Source: Pseudomonadota bacterium (GTDB lineage: Bacteria > Myxococcota_A > Polyangia > Fen-1088). From it: a stretch of 41,997 nucleotides of DNA. Positions 16,521 through 25,997 of the stretch are shown here, one piece after another; the stretch's first letter is position 1; every line of letters starts with the position of its first letter. The stretch lies in the NCBI GenBank assembly GCA_017881245.1, contig JADGRC010000149.1, forward strand, positions 1 to 41,997. Reading direction: 5' to 3'. Below the pieces are notes generated by a model that saw only the letters and a program-made list of their open reading frames with translations, made no database searches and was not told the DNA's origin. The translations under genes were made by a program, and so were the position numbers.

Positions 16521-17690
16521 CTAAGCGCGCTCGACTAGGCCGGCCGCACCCATGCCGCCACCGACGCACATCGTGATGATCGCGTAGCGGCCCTTGCGGC
16601 GTTCGAGTTCGTGCAGCGCCGTCGCAATTTGGCGTGCGCCCGTGGCGCCGAGGGGATGTCCGAGCGCGATGGCGCCCCCATTGACATTGACCCGCTCTAT
16701 GGGGAGGCCGAGCTCGCGAATGCAGTAAAGGGCCTGCGAAGCGAAGGCTTCATTTAGCTCGAAGAGATCCACGTCCTTGAGGGCGAGCCCGGTCTTCTTC
16801 AACAGCTTGCGTACGGCCGGCACGGGACCTATCCCCATGATGGCCGGCGGCACCCCGGCGACCGCGAAGGCCCGAAAATACGCGCGGATCTTCTTTCCCC
16901 GTGCCCTTGCTGTCTCGGCCGCCATCAGAACCACTGCCGCGGCGCCGTCGTTCAGCGGCGACGCGTTTCCCGCGGTTACGGATCCCGTCGGATCGAACAC
17001 GGGTTTCAGTGACGCCAGTTTCTCGATCGAAGTGTCGGCCCGCGGCCCTTCGTCTCGATCGAACGTGATGTTGCGCCAGGCGCCGTCCTCGAATAGCCGC
17101 GTCTTGACCGCCACGACCTCGGCGGCGAAATCACCGCGTGTCCAGGCGGCCACCGCTTTGCGGTGACTGTCGTACGCGAACGCGTCTTGATCGGCGCGCG
17201 CGATCTCGAACTTCCGGGCGACGTTCTCGGCCGTGTTGCCCATGGGGATATACACGTCGGGCAGGGTTTCGACGACGACGGAATTCAGAGACGGGCGCGT
17301 GCCGCCCATTGGGATCATGGACATGGATTCCACGCCGCCCGAGATGCCGCAGTCGATGGCGCCAAGCGCGATTCGATCGGCGATGATGGACGTGGCCTGC
17401 AGGCCGGACGAACAGAATCGGTTGATGGTCATCGCCGGGGTCTCGTCCGGCAAGCCCGCTAGCTCACCGATCACGCGCGCGACATTTAGACCTTGCTCGC
17501 TTTCGGGTTGGGCACAGCCAAGGACCAGATCCTCGATTGCGGTGGCAGGGACGTCCGCCCGTGCCAGGGCCTCGCGCACGACGAGCGCGCCCAGATCGTC
17601 GGGCCGCGTGTTCCGCAGGGTCCCGCGGGGGGCGCGACCGATGGGGGTCCGCACCGCTGCAAGAATGGCGACGTCACGGGTGGTGGACAT
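16521..17690 (-). CDS. fadA: Acetyl-CoA acyltransferase (thiolase), beta-oxidation
   Basis: This 389-aa thiolase makes the last step of fatty-acid beta-oxidation, cleaving 3-ketoacyl-CoA to acetyl-CoA. The catalytic residues are present: Cys93 in NRFCSSGLQ, His345 in [11 protein letters not shown] and Cys375 in ITMCVGGG. It starts 21 nt after the stop of the FadN-type gene on the same strand and is co-transcribed. The length and motifs match degradative (type I) thiolase rather than acetoacetyl-CoA thiolase, though the two are hard to separate by eye. Confidence 0.93.
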   Translation of the reverse strand: MSTTRDVAILAAVRTPIGRAPRGTLRNTRPDDLGALVVREALARADVPATAIEDLVLGCAQPESEQGLNVARVIGELAGLPDETPAMTINRFCSSGLQATSIIADRIALGAIDCGISGGVESMSMIPMGGTRPSLNSVVVETLPDVYIPMGNTAENVARKFEIARADQDAFAYDSHRKAVAAWTRGDFAAEVVAVKTRLFEDGAWRNITFDRDEGPRADTSIEKLASLKPVFDPTGSVTAGNASPLNDGAAAVVLMAAETARARGKKIRAYFRAFAVAGVPPAIMGIGPVPAVRKLLKKTGLALKDVDLFELNEAFASQALYCIRELGLPIERVNVNGGAIALGHPLGATGARQIATALHELERRKGRYAIITMCVGGGMGAAGLVERA

Positions 17691-17711
17691 GAGTTTGGAT
17701 CCTCTCGGGGG

Positions 17712-20090
17712 TCAGTTTCGGAGGGGCTTTCCGGAGGTCAGCATGTGTTGGATGCGGTCGCGGGTCTTCTGTTCCCCGCACAGCGACAGGAAGACCTCCC
17801 GTTCCAGGTCCAAGAGGACCTGCTCGCTCACGAACGAGCCGGTTGGAACGTTGCCTCCGGAGAGGATGCGCGCCAGTCCGGCGCCAATCTTGGCGTCGTG
17901 ATCGCTTATTTGATGCGCGCCGGCCATGTTTCGTAGCGCGGAACGAAGGGTCGCCGCCCCTGATTCACCGATGACACGGATGCGTCGCGGCGGGGGAGGG
18001 CGGTAACCGGCGCGCGCCAGGCCCAGGACCACCTGCTTGGCGTCCGCGATCAGCGTTTCGCGGGCCATCGAGACGGTATCCTGTACGCGCAGGTAGCCAA
18101 GATCGCGGGCTTCCTCGGCGCTGGTCGAAACCCGCGCCCGCGCCAGCATCTCGAACGGCACGCGAACCAGCGACAGAAAATCGAATTGTGGATCGTCTGA
18201 CGCCCGCGCCGCTGCACGGGCCGCCAGCTCCATGCAGCCGCCCCCGGCGGGGATCAAGCCCACGCCCACTTCGACGCAGCCGACGTAAAGTTCGGCGGCG
18301 GCGCGCACGTGCTGGCACCCGAGGATCACCTCGGCGCCGCCACCAAGCGCAAGGCCAAATGGCGCCGCGACGACGGGAACGCGCGCGTAACGTGTCCGCA
18401 GCGCGGCGTTCTGGAAGTTCGCGACCATGTCGCCGACGGCGGCGAAGTTTCCCTGACCAAGCGCGACCATCAGGGAAAACAGATTCGCCCCCGCGCAGAA
18501 CGCGTCCGGCGCGTCGTTGCCGATCACCAGGCCGACGCCTTCGCGCTCGGCGCGATCGACGGCCCGCATCGTCATGGCGACGATGTCGGGGTCGAGCGCG
18601 TTCATCTTCGAATGGAACTCCAGGCAAAACACACCGTCGCCGAGGTCCAGCAGCGACGCGCTCGGGTTGCGTTCCACCTCGCCACCAGCCGCCCGGACCG
18701 CATCAAGGGAAATTTGTAGCGGGTCGTCGGTCAACGGGGTGTGGCCGCCCTGACGACCGAGTTGAGCGAGGCGTGGGGCCGAGCCCGCGGTCGCGGGGGC
18801 GGGACGATAAAAGCGCATACCCTCGCCCTGGGCGGCGACCTGCTCGTTGACCCAGCCGGGAACCGTGAATCCGGCCGCCTCCATTTTCGCGGCGGTATCC
18901 TTGACGCCCAACGCGTCCCAGGTTTCGAACGGACCGCGTTCCCAGCCGAAACCCCAGCGGAGCGCGCGATCGATGGAGACGATGTCGTCCGCTATTTCGC
19001 CGAGGCGGTTGGCCGCGTAAATCAGCGTTTCGTACGTGATCTTCCGCGCCAGTGCCGCGGCCCGGTCGCTGCCCGCGAGCAGCCGGCGCAGGCGTTCGTC
19101 CACGTCGTCGACGCCACGAGTGGCCCCGATGGATGGGAAGCGTGGCTTGGTCTGGGGGACGTAATCCAGGCTCTTGAAATCGAGCTGCAGGATCTGGTCG
19201 CCGACCTTCTTGTAGAAGCCCTGCTTGGCCTTGCTGCCGAGCCATTTGCGGTCGACCAGCGTGCGCAGAACCTGGGGCGGATCGAAGGCGTCGCGCCGCT
19301 CGTCGGTGGTCAGGGCGTCGTAACAGTTCTGCGTGACATGCAACAGCGTATCGAGGCCCACGACATCGCCAGTGCGAAAAATCGCGCTCTTCGGGCGACC
19401 ACTCGCTGGGCCGAAGATCATGTCGACCTCCTCGACGGTGAATCCCTGCGCGATGGCCTCGGACATTGTGCGCATCATCGCGAACGTGCCGATCCGGTTG
19501 GCGATGAAGTTCGGCGTGTCCTTGGCGCGGACCAGCCCCTTGCCGAGCAGCCGGCCGCAGAGATCCTCCGCGCGCGCGATGGTTTCGGGCGCGGTGTCGG
19601 CCCCGGCGACGATCTCGACCAGTTTCAGGTAGCGGGGTGGATTGAAGAAGTGCGTGATGCAGAAACGCCTACGAAAATCGGGGCTGCGCCCCTCCATCAG
19701 ATCGGCGATGCGCAAGCCGGACGTGTTCGACGCGACCACGGCTGTTCCGCCCAGCGCCTCGATGCGCTGGTAGAGGCGCCTCTTGATCTCGAGGTTTTCG
19801 ATTATCGCTTCGATGATCACGTCACTGGCGGCGGCGGCGGGCAGATCGTCTTCGAGGTTCCCAGTGCTGACAAGGGTTTCGAAGCGTGGTGACACGAACG
19901 CGGCGGGTTTGGCCTTCCGCGTGGCCTCGAGGCCAGCCTCGGCGGCGTGGTTGCGCTTCTGTTGCTTCGCGGGATCTCCCGGCAGGTCGAGCAGACGCAC
20001 GCGAATGCCAGCGTTGGCGATGTGAGCCGCGATAGCCGCCCCCATCACGCCCGCGCCGAGGACCGTGACCTCAGAGATCGGAGTCGCCAT
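17712..20090 (-). CDS. 3-hydroxyacyl-CoA dehydrogenase / enoyl-CoA hydratase, FadN type
   Basis: This 792-aa fusion has a Rossmann NAD domain at the N terminus (VTVLGAGVMGAAIAAHIANAG, GxGxxG), the NFIANRIGTFAMM and FKTGDVVGLD-like dehydrogenase body with a second C-terminal dehydrogenase lobe (to about 500), and a crotonase domain at the C-terminal end (about 520-720). The crotonase part keeps the oxyanion-hole signatures (GNDAPDAFCAGAN and PFGLALGGGAEVILGC) and IPAGGGCMEL. Domain order (dehydrogenase then hydratase) is that of FadN, the reverse of FadB. The ATG at 20090 is chosen at the conserved MATPISEV; an upstream reading through the repeat tract is not supported. It pairs with the thiolase downstream. 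Confidence 0.93.
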   Translation of the reverse strand: MATPISEVTVLGAGVMGAAIAAHIANAGIRVRLLDLPGDPAKQQKRNHAAEAGLEATRKAKPAAFVSPRFETLVSTGNLEDDLPAAAASDVIIEAIIENLEIKRRLYQRIEALGGTAVVASNTSGLRIADLMEGRSPDFRRRFCITHFFNPPRYLKLVEIVAGADTAPETIARAEDLCGRLLGKGLVRAKDTPNFIANRIGTFAMMRTMSEAIAQGFTVEEVDMIFGPASGRPKSAIFRTGDVVGLDTLLHVTQNCYDALTTDERRDAFDPPQVLRTLVDRKWLGSKAKQGFYKKVGDQILQLDFKSLDYVPQTKPRFPSIGATRGVDDVDERLRRLLAGSDRAAALARKITYETLIYAANRLGEIADDIVSIDRALRWGFGWERGPFETWDALGVKDTAAKMEAAGFTVPGWVNEQVAAQGEGMRFYRPAPATAGSAPRLAQLGRQGGHTPLTDDPLQISLDAVRAAGGEVERNPSASLLDLGDGVFCLEFHSKMNALDPDIVAMTMRAVDRAEREGVGLVIGNDAPDAFCAGANLFSLMVALGQGNFAAVGDMVANFQNAALRTRYARVPVVAAPFGLALGGGAEVILGCQHVRAAAELYVGCVEVGVGLIPAGGGCMELAARAAARASDDPQFDFLSLVRVPFEMLARARVSTSAEEARDLGYLRVQDTVSMARETLIADAKQVVLGLARAGYRPPPPRRIRVIGESGAATLRSALRNMAGAHQISDHDAKIGAGLARILSGGNVPTGSFVSEQVLLDLEREVFLSLCGEQKTRDRIQHMLTSGKPLRN

Positions 20091-20181
20091 CACAATACGA
20101 TATCGCAGCATGGCGTGGTCCGCGAACGTCGGAGGTCGGGTGTGGGTCGGGTGCTCGATGGTGGATGGTCGGACGCGGGAT

Positions 20182-20211
20182 GCTGGTGGTCGCTGGTGGT
20201 CGCTGGTGGTC
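20182..20211. repeat. Three perfect 10-bp tandem repeats
   Basis: GCTGGTGGTC is repeated three times without change in the 204-bp gap before fadN, followed by more degenerate GGTCG-rich sequence to about 20260. Ten bp is one helical turn, so regulator sites would lie on the same face. It may equally be replication slippage. Confidence 0.75.
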
Positions 20212-20294
20212 GCCGGCAGTCGCGGGCGGTCGGCGGTCGCGGGCGACAGGTGGGGCGGCTGTAGGTCTTCGACCGAGGCCGCCCACACACCCCG

Positions 20295-21299
20295 TCAGCG
20301 CACGCAGCGTACGGCGTTCATCGTGGACACGTCGACGTTCCCGGCATAGCCGAGGTCGAACCCGACGTACCAGGTGCTGGTCGACGATCCGGCCAAGGGC
20401 GTGGACGACCAAAAATAGGTCGACAGCGTTGCCGGGAAAGCGGTCGGATCAATTCGAGGAGCGGTCGTTCGCGCAAAATCGACGATGGTCAGCAGTTCCT
20501 TGATCGTCGGGAGCCGCCAAGTGCCCGTCAGTGTCGCTGCGAGGCCGGCGCAGTAAACTTTTGCATCCATCCAAGCATAGGCATCCGAGGGGGCCACCTG
20601 CTGCCACGTGAGCTTGGTCTTCGCGTCGTAGACGACTCCATCGGCCATCGTGTACCGCCCTCCGGTCGAAGCGGGTGCGGCCGAGGTCGTCACGCAACGA
20701 ACGTCGTACATCAGCGACATGACGTCGTAGTCCGCGTTGCCGTACGCGAAATTCACCAGCCAACCGGATTGCGGAGCGCCAGCCACGGGCGTCGAGGACC
20801 ACAAGCTGGCGGCTGCCCCGGTGAAGATCGCGTCGATCGTTGGGATCGGGAAGGCCTGCCCGTAGTCGAGGATGGACACGAGCTCGATGAACGACGGCAG
20901 GCGCCAGTCGGTGCGTCCGGCGAGGGTCAGTGTGGGGCAGTAGGCGGTGGCCTGAGTCTGCGTGTAAGTCCCGGGCGCCACGCCCTTTTGCCAGATGAGA
21001 CCGGTGACGTTGTCGGTGATCGTCTCGTCACCGTTGTCCCGATAGTTTTCCGGGTTCGGCGCGCCCGCCGCGACGTCGGCGAGACCGTTCGGCATCGGCC
21101 ATGCCGCCGAGTCGCGGTCCGCGACCATTGCCATCACTCCGCCGGCATCCGCCTGGCCTTGGGACGCGCCACCCGCGCCAAGGTTTCCCCCCGATCCATG
21201 CCCGCCGCCACCGCCCGTCGCCCCCCATTGAGTCGCCGGCGAGCTCGTGCATGCGGCTGCCGTCACGGCGCATGAGAGGACGACCATCAATCTCCGCAT
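20295..21299 (-). CDS. Lipoprotein with two DUF1566 domains
   Basis: The 334-aa product has a lipoprotein signal (VVLSCAVTAAAC) followed by a Gly-rich linker, then two DUF1566/Lcl C-terminal-type domains. The first has TDNVTGLIWQKG, TDWRLPSFIELVSILDYG and LWSSTPVAG; the second has TKLTWQQVA, TGTWRLPTIKELLTIVDF and YFWSSTPLAG. These beta-rich domains are common in myxococcal surface lipoproteins; the function is unknown. The ATG at 21299 is chosen since AGGA lies 8 nt before it; an in-frame ATG at 21308 adds three residues. Confidence 0.85.
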   Translation of the reverse strand: MRRLMVVLSCAVTAAACTSSPATQWGATGGGGGHGSGGNLGAGGASQGQADAGGVMAMVADRDSAAWPMPNGLADVAAGAPNPENYRDNGDETITDNVTGLIWQKGVAPGTYTQTQATAYCPTLTLAGRTDWRLPSFIELVSILDYGQAFPIPTIDAIFTGAAASLWSSTPVAGAPQSGWLVNFAYGNADYDVMSLMYDVRCVTTSAAPASTGGRYTMADGVVYDAKTKLTWQQVAPSDAYAWMDAKVYCAGLAATLTGTWRLPTIKELLTIVDFARTTAPRIDPTAFPATLSTYFWSSTPLAGSSTSTWYVGFDLGYAGNVDVSTMNAVRCVR

Positions 21300-21545
21300 T
21301 GTGAACATCCTGGCTGTAAGCCTAGCGTAAGCGTGGGGGGATCACCCCGGCGACGACCGCGTAGACATTGGCTGAGACTGTCGTCGCCTCGGAATCACTG
21401 ATGCCCTCGATCCGCGCCAAAACATACTGGCCGATTTCGCAACTCGATTCTGCCGCGCGCCCTGCCGAGCTGACGAGAGTAGGGGATGGGAGGCCACGCG
21501 ATCTCTTGATCCCGCGAGGCGGTTGTCGCACTCTAGTCAGTCTTG

Positions 21546-23075
21546 ATGACACCTAACTTGTTCAGTCGGATTACCTTGGTGGTGTGTTTGATTCTCGCAG
21601 TCCTCGTGGGCGTGGGGCCGGGTGGCCTGGACGCCGCTCTCGCCGACGATGCCGCGCCCGATCCGGAGTTGCAGGCGGCGAAGGGCGAATTCGAGTCCGC
21701 TCAGACGCTGTTCATCAAGGAACAGTTCGACGAGGCGGCCGGTCACTTCCTGGGCGCCTATGCGCGCAAGCCGTTCCCGGCATTTCTGTTCAATGCCGCC
21801 GTATCGTATGAGAAAGCGCGTAAGCTCGACAAGGCGGGTGAGTTCTTTCAGAAGTACCTGGACCAAGCCCCGACGGCTTCCGACGCCGCGACGGTCAAGG
21901 TCCGCATCGAGGCCATCAAGACCATCTTGGCGCCCCCCGCCCCACCCGCAGCGCCGCCAGCCGCGCCTCCCATAACGTCCGTTCCTGGCGCGGTTCCGGG
22001 GACACCCTCCGCGTCGCCGCCGCCGCCAGCCGTTGTTCCACCTCCGCCTGCCGCACCGGTCCTGCCCGCGATCGAGACGAAGGGATTGGTGGTCATCGAT
22101 TCGAAGCCTCAGGGCGCGACGATTTACCTCGACACCAAGACCAACGGCGTGTTCGGCAAAACGCCGTGGCAGGGATCGCTGGAATCGAAGCCCGTAAAGC
22201 TGATTCTGGAGGCCAAGGGGTTCAAGCCCGAGGAGCGCAGCATTGGCCCTCGTTCGGACAAGCTCCTGGACGTTTACATCGCGCTTTCCGAGGAGCATTT
22301 CCTCGGATGGGTGGAGATTGTCTCCAATGTTCCGGGCGCCGAAGTCTTCATCGACAGCAAGGAGATCGGAGCGATCGGGCGTACGCCGTTCACCGGCCAC
22401 CTGAAGCCAGGCAAGCACGCCGTGTTCATCGAACGAATGGGATACAAGCCCGTGCGCCAGGACATCGATGTTCTTCCCGGTACGGCGACTCAGCACATGA
22501 TCAAGCTCGAACAAGGCGACAACGGCTGGGTGAACGTCGGTGGCCGCGGGGCGTATGGCGCCAAGGTGACCGTCGACAAGAAGCTCGCCTGCACGGCCCC
22601 TTGTCGGTCCGAGCTGACACCGGGCGTACACCAGGTGCTGGTCCAGAAGGCGGGCTTCGAGGACTACGAGGGCGAGCTGCGCATCGATCGGGCGGCGGAG
22701 ACGAGCCTGGAGGTGCAATGGTCCGCGCGCCCGTCGCGAAAGGGTGCCTGGACATCCGCGGCGCTGGCGGCCGCCATCATCGGCGGCAGCCTGTACGTGG
22801 GCCATTTGTCGAACGCGAATCGCGACGGCGCCCGGGCCGATATCGCGGCGGGGATGTCGATTGACTCGAACGATCCGCGCTATTCCCGCGGCAAATGGGA
22901 GGCCGTGGGGGCCGACGTCGGTTACGTCATCGGTGGCCTGCTGGCCATTTCGGCGACGGTTTCCTTCCTGTCGCACGCGCCCGATAGTGTCGCCGGTGTC
23001 GACCAGCGAGCGGTCGGTTTCGCGCCGACCGTCTCTCCCCGGGGAGCGGGACTTGGCGCTTGGGGGAGGTTCTAA
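21546..23075 (+). CDS. PEGA-domain protein with TPR-like N terminus
   Basis: The product (509 aa) has a signal or anchor segment (LVVCLILAVLVGVG), a TPR-like pair (about 40-125), a Pro/Ala linker (130-180), then three PEGA-like beta repeats. These carry GLVVIDSKPQGATIYLD, GWVEIVSNVPGAEVFID and a shorter GWVNVGG...AKVTVD, each ending in a K-G-[FY]-x-x-[YP] type turn. Two hydrophobic segments follow near 400-420 and 450-470. PEGA domains are found on bacterial surface proteins; this one is likely in the envelope. It is 1 nt from the downstream lipoprotein gene. Confidence 0.82.
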   Translation: MTPNLFSRITLVVCLILAVLVGVGPGGLDAALADDAAPDPELQAAKGEFESAQTLFIKEQFDEAAGHFLGAYARKPFPAFLFNAAVSYEKARKLDKAGEFFQKYLDQAPTASDAATVKVRIEAIKTILAPPAPPAAPPAAPPITSVPGAVPGTPSASPPPPAVVPPPPAAPVLPAIETKGLVVIDSKPQGATIYLDTKTNGVFGKTPWQGSLESKPVKLILEAKGFKPEERSIGPRSDKLLDVYIALSEEHFLGWVEIVSNVPGAEVFIDSKEIGAIGRTPFTGHLKPGKHAVFIERMGYKPVRQDIDVLPGTATQHMIKLEQGDNGWVNVGGRGAYGAKVTVDKKLACTAPCRSELTPGVHQVLVQKAGFEDYEGELRIDRAAETSLEVQWSARPSRKGAWTSAALAAAIIGGSLYVGHLSNANRDGARADIAAGMSIDSNDPRYSRGKWEAVGADVGYVIGGLLAISATVSFLSHAPDSVAGVDQRAVGFAPTVSPRGAGLGAWGRF

Positions 23076-23076
23076 G

Positions 23077-24537
23077 ATGCGCTTACTTCGCCGTTCCCGC
23101 GGGCACGTGACGCCGTCCGGAACTTCCGCCCGCACGAACATTGGGCTCGCGGGGTTGGGTCTCGCCCTGCTCACGGGATCCATCGGTTGCAACTGGACCA
23201 CGTTCGCCGATGACGCCAAGAAGGCTCCCGTGCGTAGTATCGGCGCGCCCGACAGCTTCAAAGAGCAGGATTTTGGCCGGTCGCTGCTGCCTCTATCGGA
23301 TGGTCAAGGCAAGGCGGCGGCGTTCATGGCCAGCAGCACCAACGGCACGAACGTCTCGGTTTTCACCGTTGATTCCGGGGGGGGAGTGTCGACCACCTCC
23401 ATCCCGGGCAGCGCGCTCAACGACACCGAAGCGTCCACTATCTCGTCGCTGGCGGAGGACGTGGGTAGCTCGCCCTTGAACCTGCTGCTCGCGAGCCCGA
23501 AGGTCCACAATCAAGGATACGGGCGCGTCTATTCGTACACCCTGTCGCCCACGTTGGATGGGGCCGTGAACACGTTGTCGGTGCCTCCGTTGCCAGAGGA
23601 ACCGGGCCTCGGCCGGGGACTGGCGATCGGTCGCGTGGGCGGCGTCGAGACGAAATCCGACATCATCGTCGCCTCGGATGCCAATGTCGTAGTCATGGTG
23701 GACGGTACGACGTGGACCGCCCCAGCGACGGCGGGGTCCGGTTGCGACCCGACCTTCGATGCAACTCTGGACCCGCGATACAAGCTGCGCCGGCCCCTAT
23801 TGGCGGCGCGTTTGTGGCCGGACCCAGCCGGTGCGACGGTTCAACAGATTGTGTCGACCTCTCCGCATTCGCCGGGCGGCGCGGCGGGAACGGTGTCTTT
23901 TTTCTCTGTCACGGGCGCAGGGACGTCGTTCGAGCTCAACTGTCTCGCGGCGGTCACGGCACCCAAGCCTGAAATGAGGGCGCGATTCGGCGTGTCTGTG
24001 GCCACGGGCGATTTCAACGCCGACGGCCAGCTGGATCTGTTGGTCGGAGCCCCCGGACAGAACGCGTACATTTACCTTGGACCGTTCCCGACCGGGGCCG
24101 TTCCAACGCCAATCACGATCAGCGATCCGGAGGGCGTGGATTTTGGATTTTCCGTGGCGGCACTGAACGTGGACGGCAACCCTGGAGACGAGGCCCTAAT
24201 AGGCGATCCGTACGCGACCGTCGGAGGCAAGAGTCAGGCGGGGCGGGTCACGGCCTACGCCGTGAACGCCGCGACCATGACGACGGAAATCAAGAAGACG
24301 TACTCCGACCACAGCCCCGAGACGAACGCCAATTTCGGCTGGACCGTCAACGGGCTGAAATTTTGCACCGCCAGCCCGAGTCCTGCCGCGGGGATGCCTT
24401 GTCCTTCCGAGGCTGAAACCTCGCGCGTGCTGATGATCGGCGCGGCCAATGAAGTGTTCCTCTATTACCGGGAAGGCGTGAACATTCCCGAGCGGGCGGC
24501 AGGCGCCACCACGATCTCGGACGTTCGCGCTCCCTGA
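23077..24537 (+). CDS. Lipoprotein with FG-GAP (integrin-like) repeats
   Basis: The 486-aa product has a lipobox (LALLTGSIGC) and FG-GAP repeats, best seen at ARFGVSVATGDFNADGQLDLLVGAP, where the DFNADGQLD loop would bind calcium, and at DFGFSVAALNVDGNPGDEALIGDP. The N-terminal half (about 40-250) has beta-rich repeats of weaker match and fits a partial propeller. GGGGGAGG (23062-23069) is well placed before the ATG, and the gene begins one base after the PEGA gene stop. It is probably a surface adhesion or ligand-binding protein partnered with the PEGA protein. Confidence 0.8.
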   Translation: MRLLRRSRGHVTPSGTSARTNIGLAGLGLALLTGSIGCNWTTFADDAKKAPVRSIGAPDSFKEQDFGRSLLPLSDGQGKAAAFMASSTNGTNVSVFTVDSGGGVSTTSIPGSALNDTEASTISSLAEDVGSSPLNLLLASPKVHNQGYGRVYSYTLSPTLDGAVNTLSVPPLPEEPGLGRGLAIGRVGGVETKSDIIVASDANVVVMVDGTTWTAPATAGSGCDPTFDATLDPRYKLRRPLLAARLWPDPAGATVQQIVSTSPHSPGGAAGTVSFFSVTGAGTSFELNCLAAVTAPKPEMRARFGVSVATGDFNADGQLDLLVGAPGQNAYIYLGPFPTGAVPTPITISDPEGVDFGFSVAALNVDGNPGDEALIGDPYATVGGKSQAGRVTAYAVNAATMTTEIKKTYSDHSPETNANFGWTVNGLKFCTASPSPAAGMPCPSEAETSRVLMIGAANEVFLYYREGVNIPERAAGATTISDVRAP

Positions 24538-24562
24538 TTTTCCTCTTCACCCAGAGGCTCCG

Positions 24563-25918
24563 TTGCGTCTTTCCAATCTTCTGGCCCCGGATCTGGAAGA
24601 GACGCTGAAACATGATCCGGCGCAGGCGGCGGAGCTTGCGGAGGAATTGCACGCTTCCGATCTTGCCGAGCTGATTGACGGCCTGCCGGACGAGTCGTCG
24701 ATCGCTTTGCTGGGGGCCCTGCCCGAAGCCACCGCCGCGGCGGCGCTGGATGCGATTCACGGCGCGCGCCGCGCGGATTTGTTTCAGGGCGTGGACCGTG
24801 CCCGGGCCGCGCGAATCGCCGACTCCATGTCGCCGGACGAACGGGCCGATCTGTTCCAGTCCCTACCCGAGGAGGTGCGCGCCGATCTCCTGACGCGGAT
24901 GCCGAAGGCCGCGTCGGCGGACGTTCGCGAGCTGCTGCAGTACCCCGAGAACACGGCCGGCGGCCGCATGACGACGGACTACGTGACGCTGCCGCCGCAC
25001 CTGACGGTGGAGCGCGCGATCGAGGAGGTTCGCCGCATCGCCGAGCAGAAGGAAACCATCAACGAGGTCTACGTCGTCGATCCCAATGGGACGCTGTTGG
25101 GGGCGCTATCACTGCGCGCGCTGGTGCTGGCGCGCGCCGGACAGCCGCTGTCGGCCGTGATGGATGCAGACGTCGTGTCCGTGCCGCCGGAGATGGACCA
25201 GGAAGATGTCGCGCGCCTGTTCGATCACTACGAATTGCTGGCGGTTCCCGTGGTCGATCAAACACGAAAAATGCTGGGCATCGTTACGGTCGACGATGTC
25301 GTCACGGTGTTGAAACAGGAACAGGCCGAGGATATCCAGAAGCTGGGCGCGGTTCGCCCCATCGAAGAGGGTTATTTTCAGACCGATTTCTGGACGTTCG
25401 TACGCAAGCGCGCCGTATGGTTGATCGCCATCTTCCTGGGCGAGATCATGACCGCCAGCGTTCTGGAACACTACGAGGCGGCGCGGCGCGCGTTCGCGGC
25501 GATCGAGGTGTTCATCCCGCTCATAATCTCGTCGGGAGGCAACACCGGCTCGCAGGCTTCGGCGCTGGTGATCCGGGGCCTGGCGATGGGCGAATTCGGG
25601 GTGGGCGACGCGATCAAGATCTTCGCGCGCGAGCTGCGCATGGGACTGGTCTTGGGAACGATTCTGGGCGTGATCGGATTGACCCGGGCGCTGCTGGTCG
25701 GCCACAGCGGCGGGGGCGGGATGGCGGCGGCGGTCGGATTGGCCTTGATCGCGTGCGTGACGTTCGGATCGGTGGCGGGCGCGCTGTTGCCGCTGCTCAT
25801 CAAACGTTTGGGATTCGATCCGGCCGTGTCGTCGGGTCCCTTCATCGCGTCGCTGGTTGATGTCGCGGGGATCGTCATCTACCTGAAGATCGCGATCTGG
25901 GTGTTGGGCGCTCCCTGA
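24563..25918 (+). CDS. mgtE: Magnesium transporter MgtE
   Basis: The 451-aa protein has the MgtE layout: a helical N domain (LLAPDLEETLKHDPAQAAELAEELHASDLAELI), two CBS domains (about 130-250; VYVVDPNGTLLGALSLRAL and VPVVDQTRKMLGIVTVDD) that sense cytoplasmic Mg2+, a plug helix and a five-helix pore domain with SSGGNTGSQASAL and DPAVSSGPFIASLVDVAGIVIYL, the signature pore motifs. The start is TTG (24563) with an AGAGG site 5 nt upstream. It lies 25 nt after the lipoprotein gene, so it may share the transcript, though its function is unrelated. Confidence 0.95.
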   Translation: MRLSNLLAPDLEETLKHDPAQAAELAEELHASDLAELIDGLPDESSIALLGALPEATAAAALDAIHGARRADLFQGVDRARAARIADSMSPDERADLFQSLPEEVRADLLTRMPKAASADVRELLQYPENTAGGRMTTDYVTLPPHLTVERAIEEVRRIAEQKETINEVYVVDPNGTLLGALSLRALVLARAGQPLSAVMDADVVSVPPEMDQEDVARLFDHYELLAVPVVDQTRKMLGIVTVDDVVTVLKQEQAEDIQKLGAVRPIEEGYFQTDFWTFVRKRAVWLIAIFLGEIMTASVLEHYEAARRAFAAIEVFIPLIISSGGNTGSQASALVIRGLAMGEFGVGDAIKIFARELRMGLVLGTILGVIGLTRALLVGHSGGGGMAAAVGLALIACVTFGSVAGALLPLLIKRLGFDPAVSSGPFIASLVDVAGIVIYLKIAIWVLGAP

Positions 25919-25967
25919 TCTACTACCTTCGAGAATCGTGACGGGGCGCGAAGATTTTGCTCTATGG

Positions 25968-25985
25968 GTCCGCTCGTTCGCGGAC
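25968..25985. terminator. Candidate terminator hairpin between convergent genes
   Basis: GTCCGC-TCGTTC-GCGGAC is a perfect 6-bp GC-rich stem with a 6-nt loop in the 79-bp gap between mgtE (+) and hemG (-). No long T run follows on either strand, so rho-independent termination is only a possibility. Confidence 0.4.
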
Positions 25986-25997
25986 GTTTCGTGGCGA

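Noticed and set aside
18741-19892. Plus-strand open frame of 383 codons within the FadN-type gene.
   Set aside because: It lies antisense to well-conserved dehydrogenase motifs and shows no domain.
20295-20300. Idea that fadN could start upstream at 20288 and include the 10-bp repeat tract as coding sequence.
   Set aside because: The added 66 residues are Pro/Thr/Arg low-complexity with no family match, whereas 20090 sits at the conserved Rossmann start.
21537-23261. Minus-strand open frame of 574 codons across the PEGA gene.
   Set aside because: It is Arg/Gly-rich without domains; the plus strand carries recognisable PEGA and TPR-like sequence.
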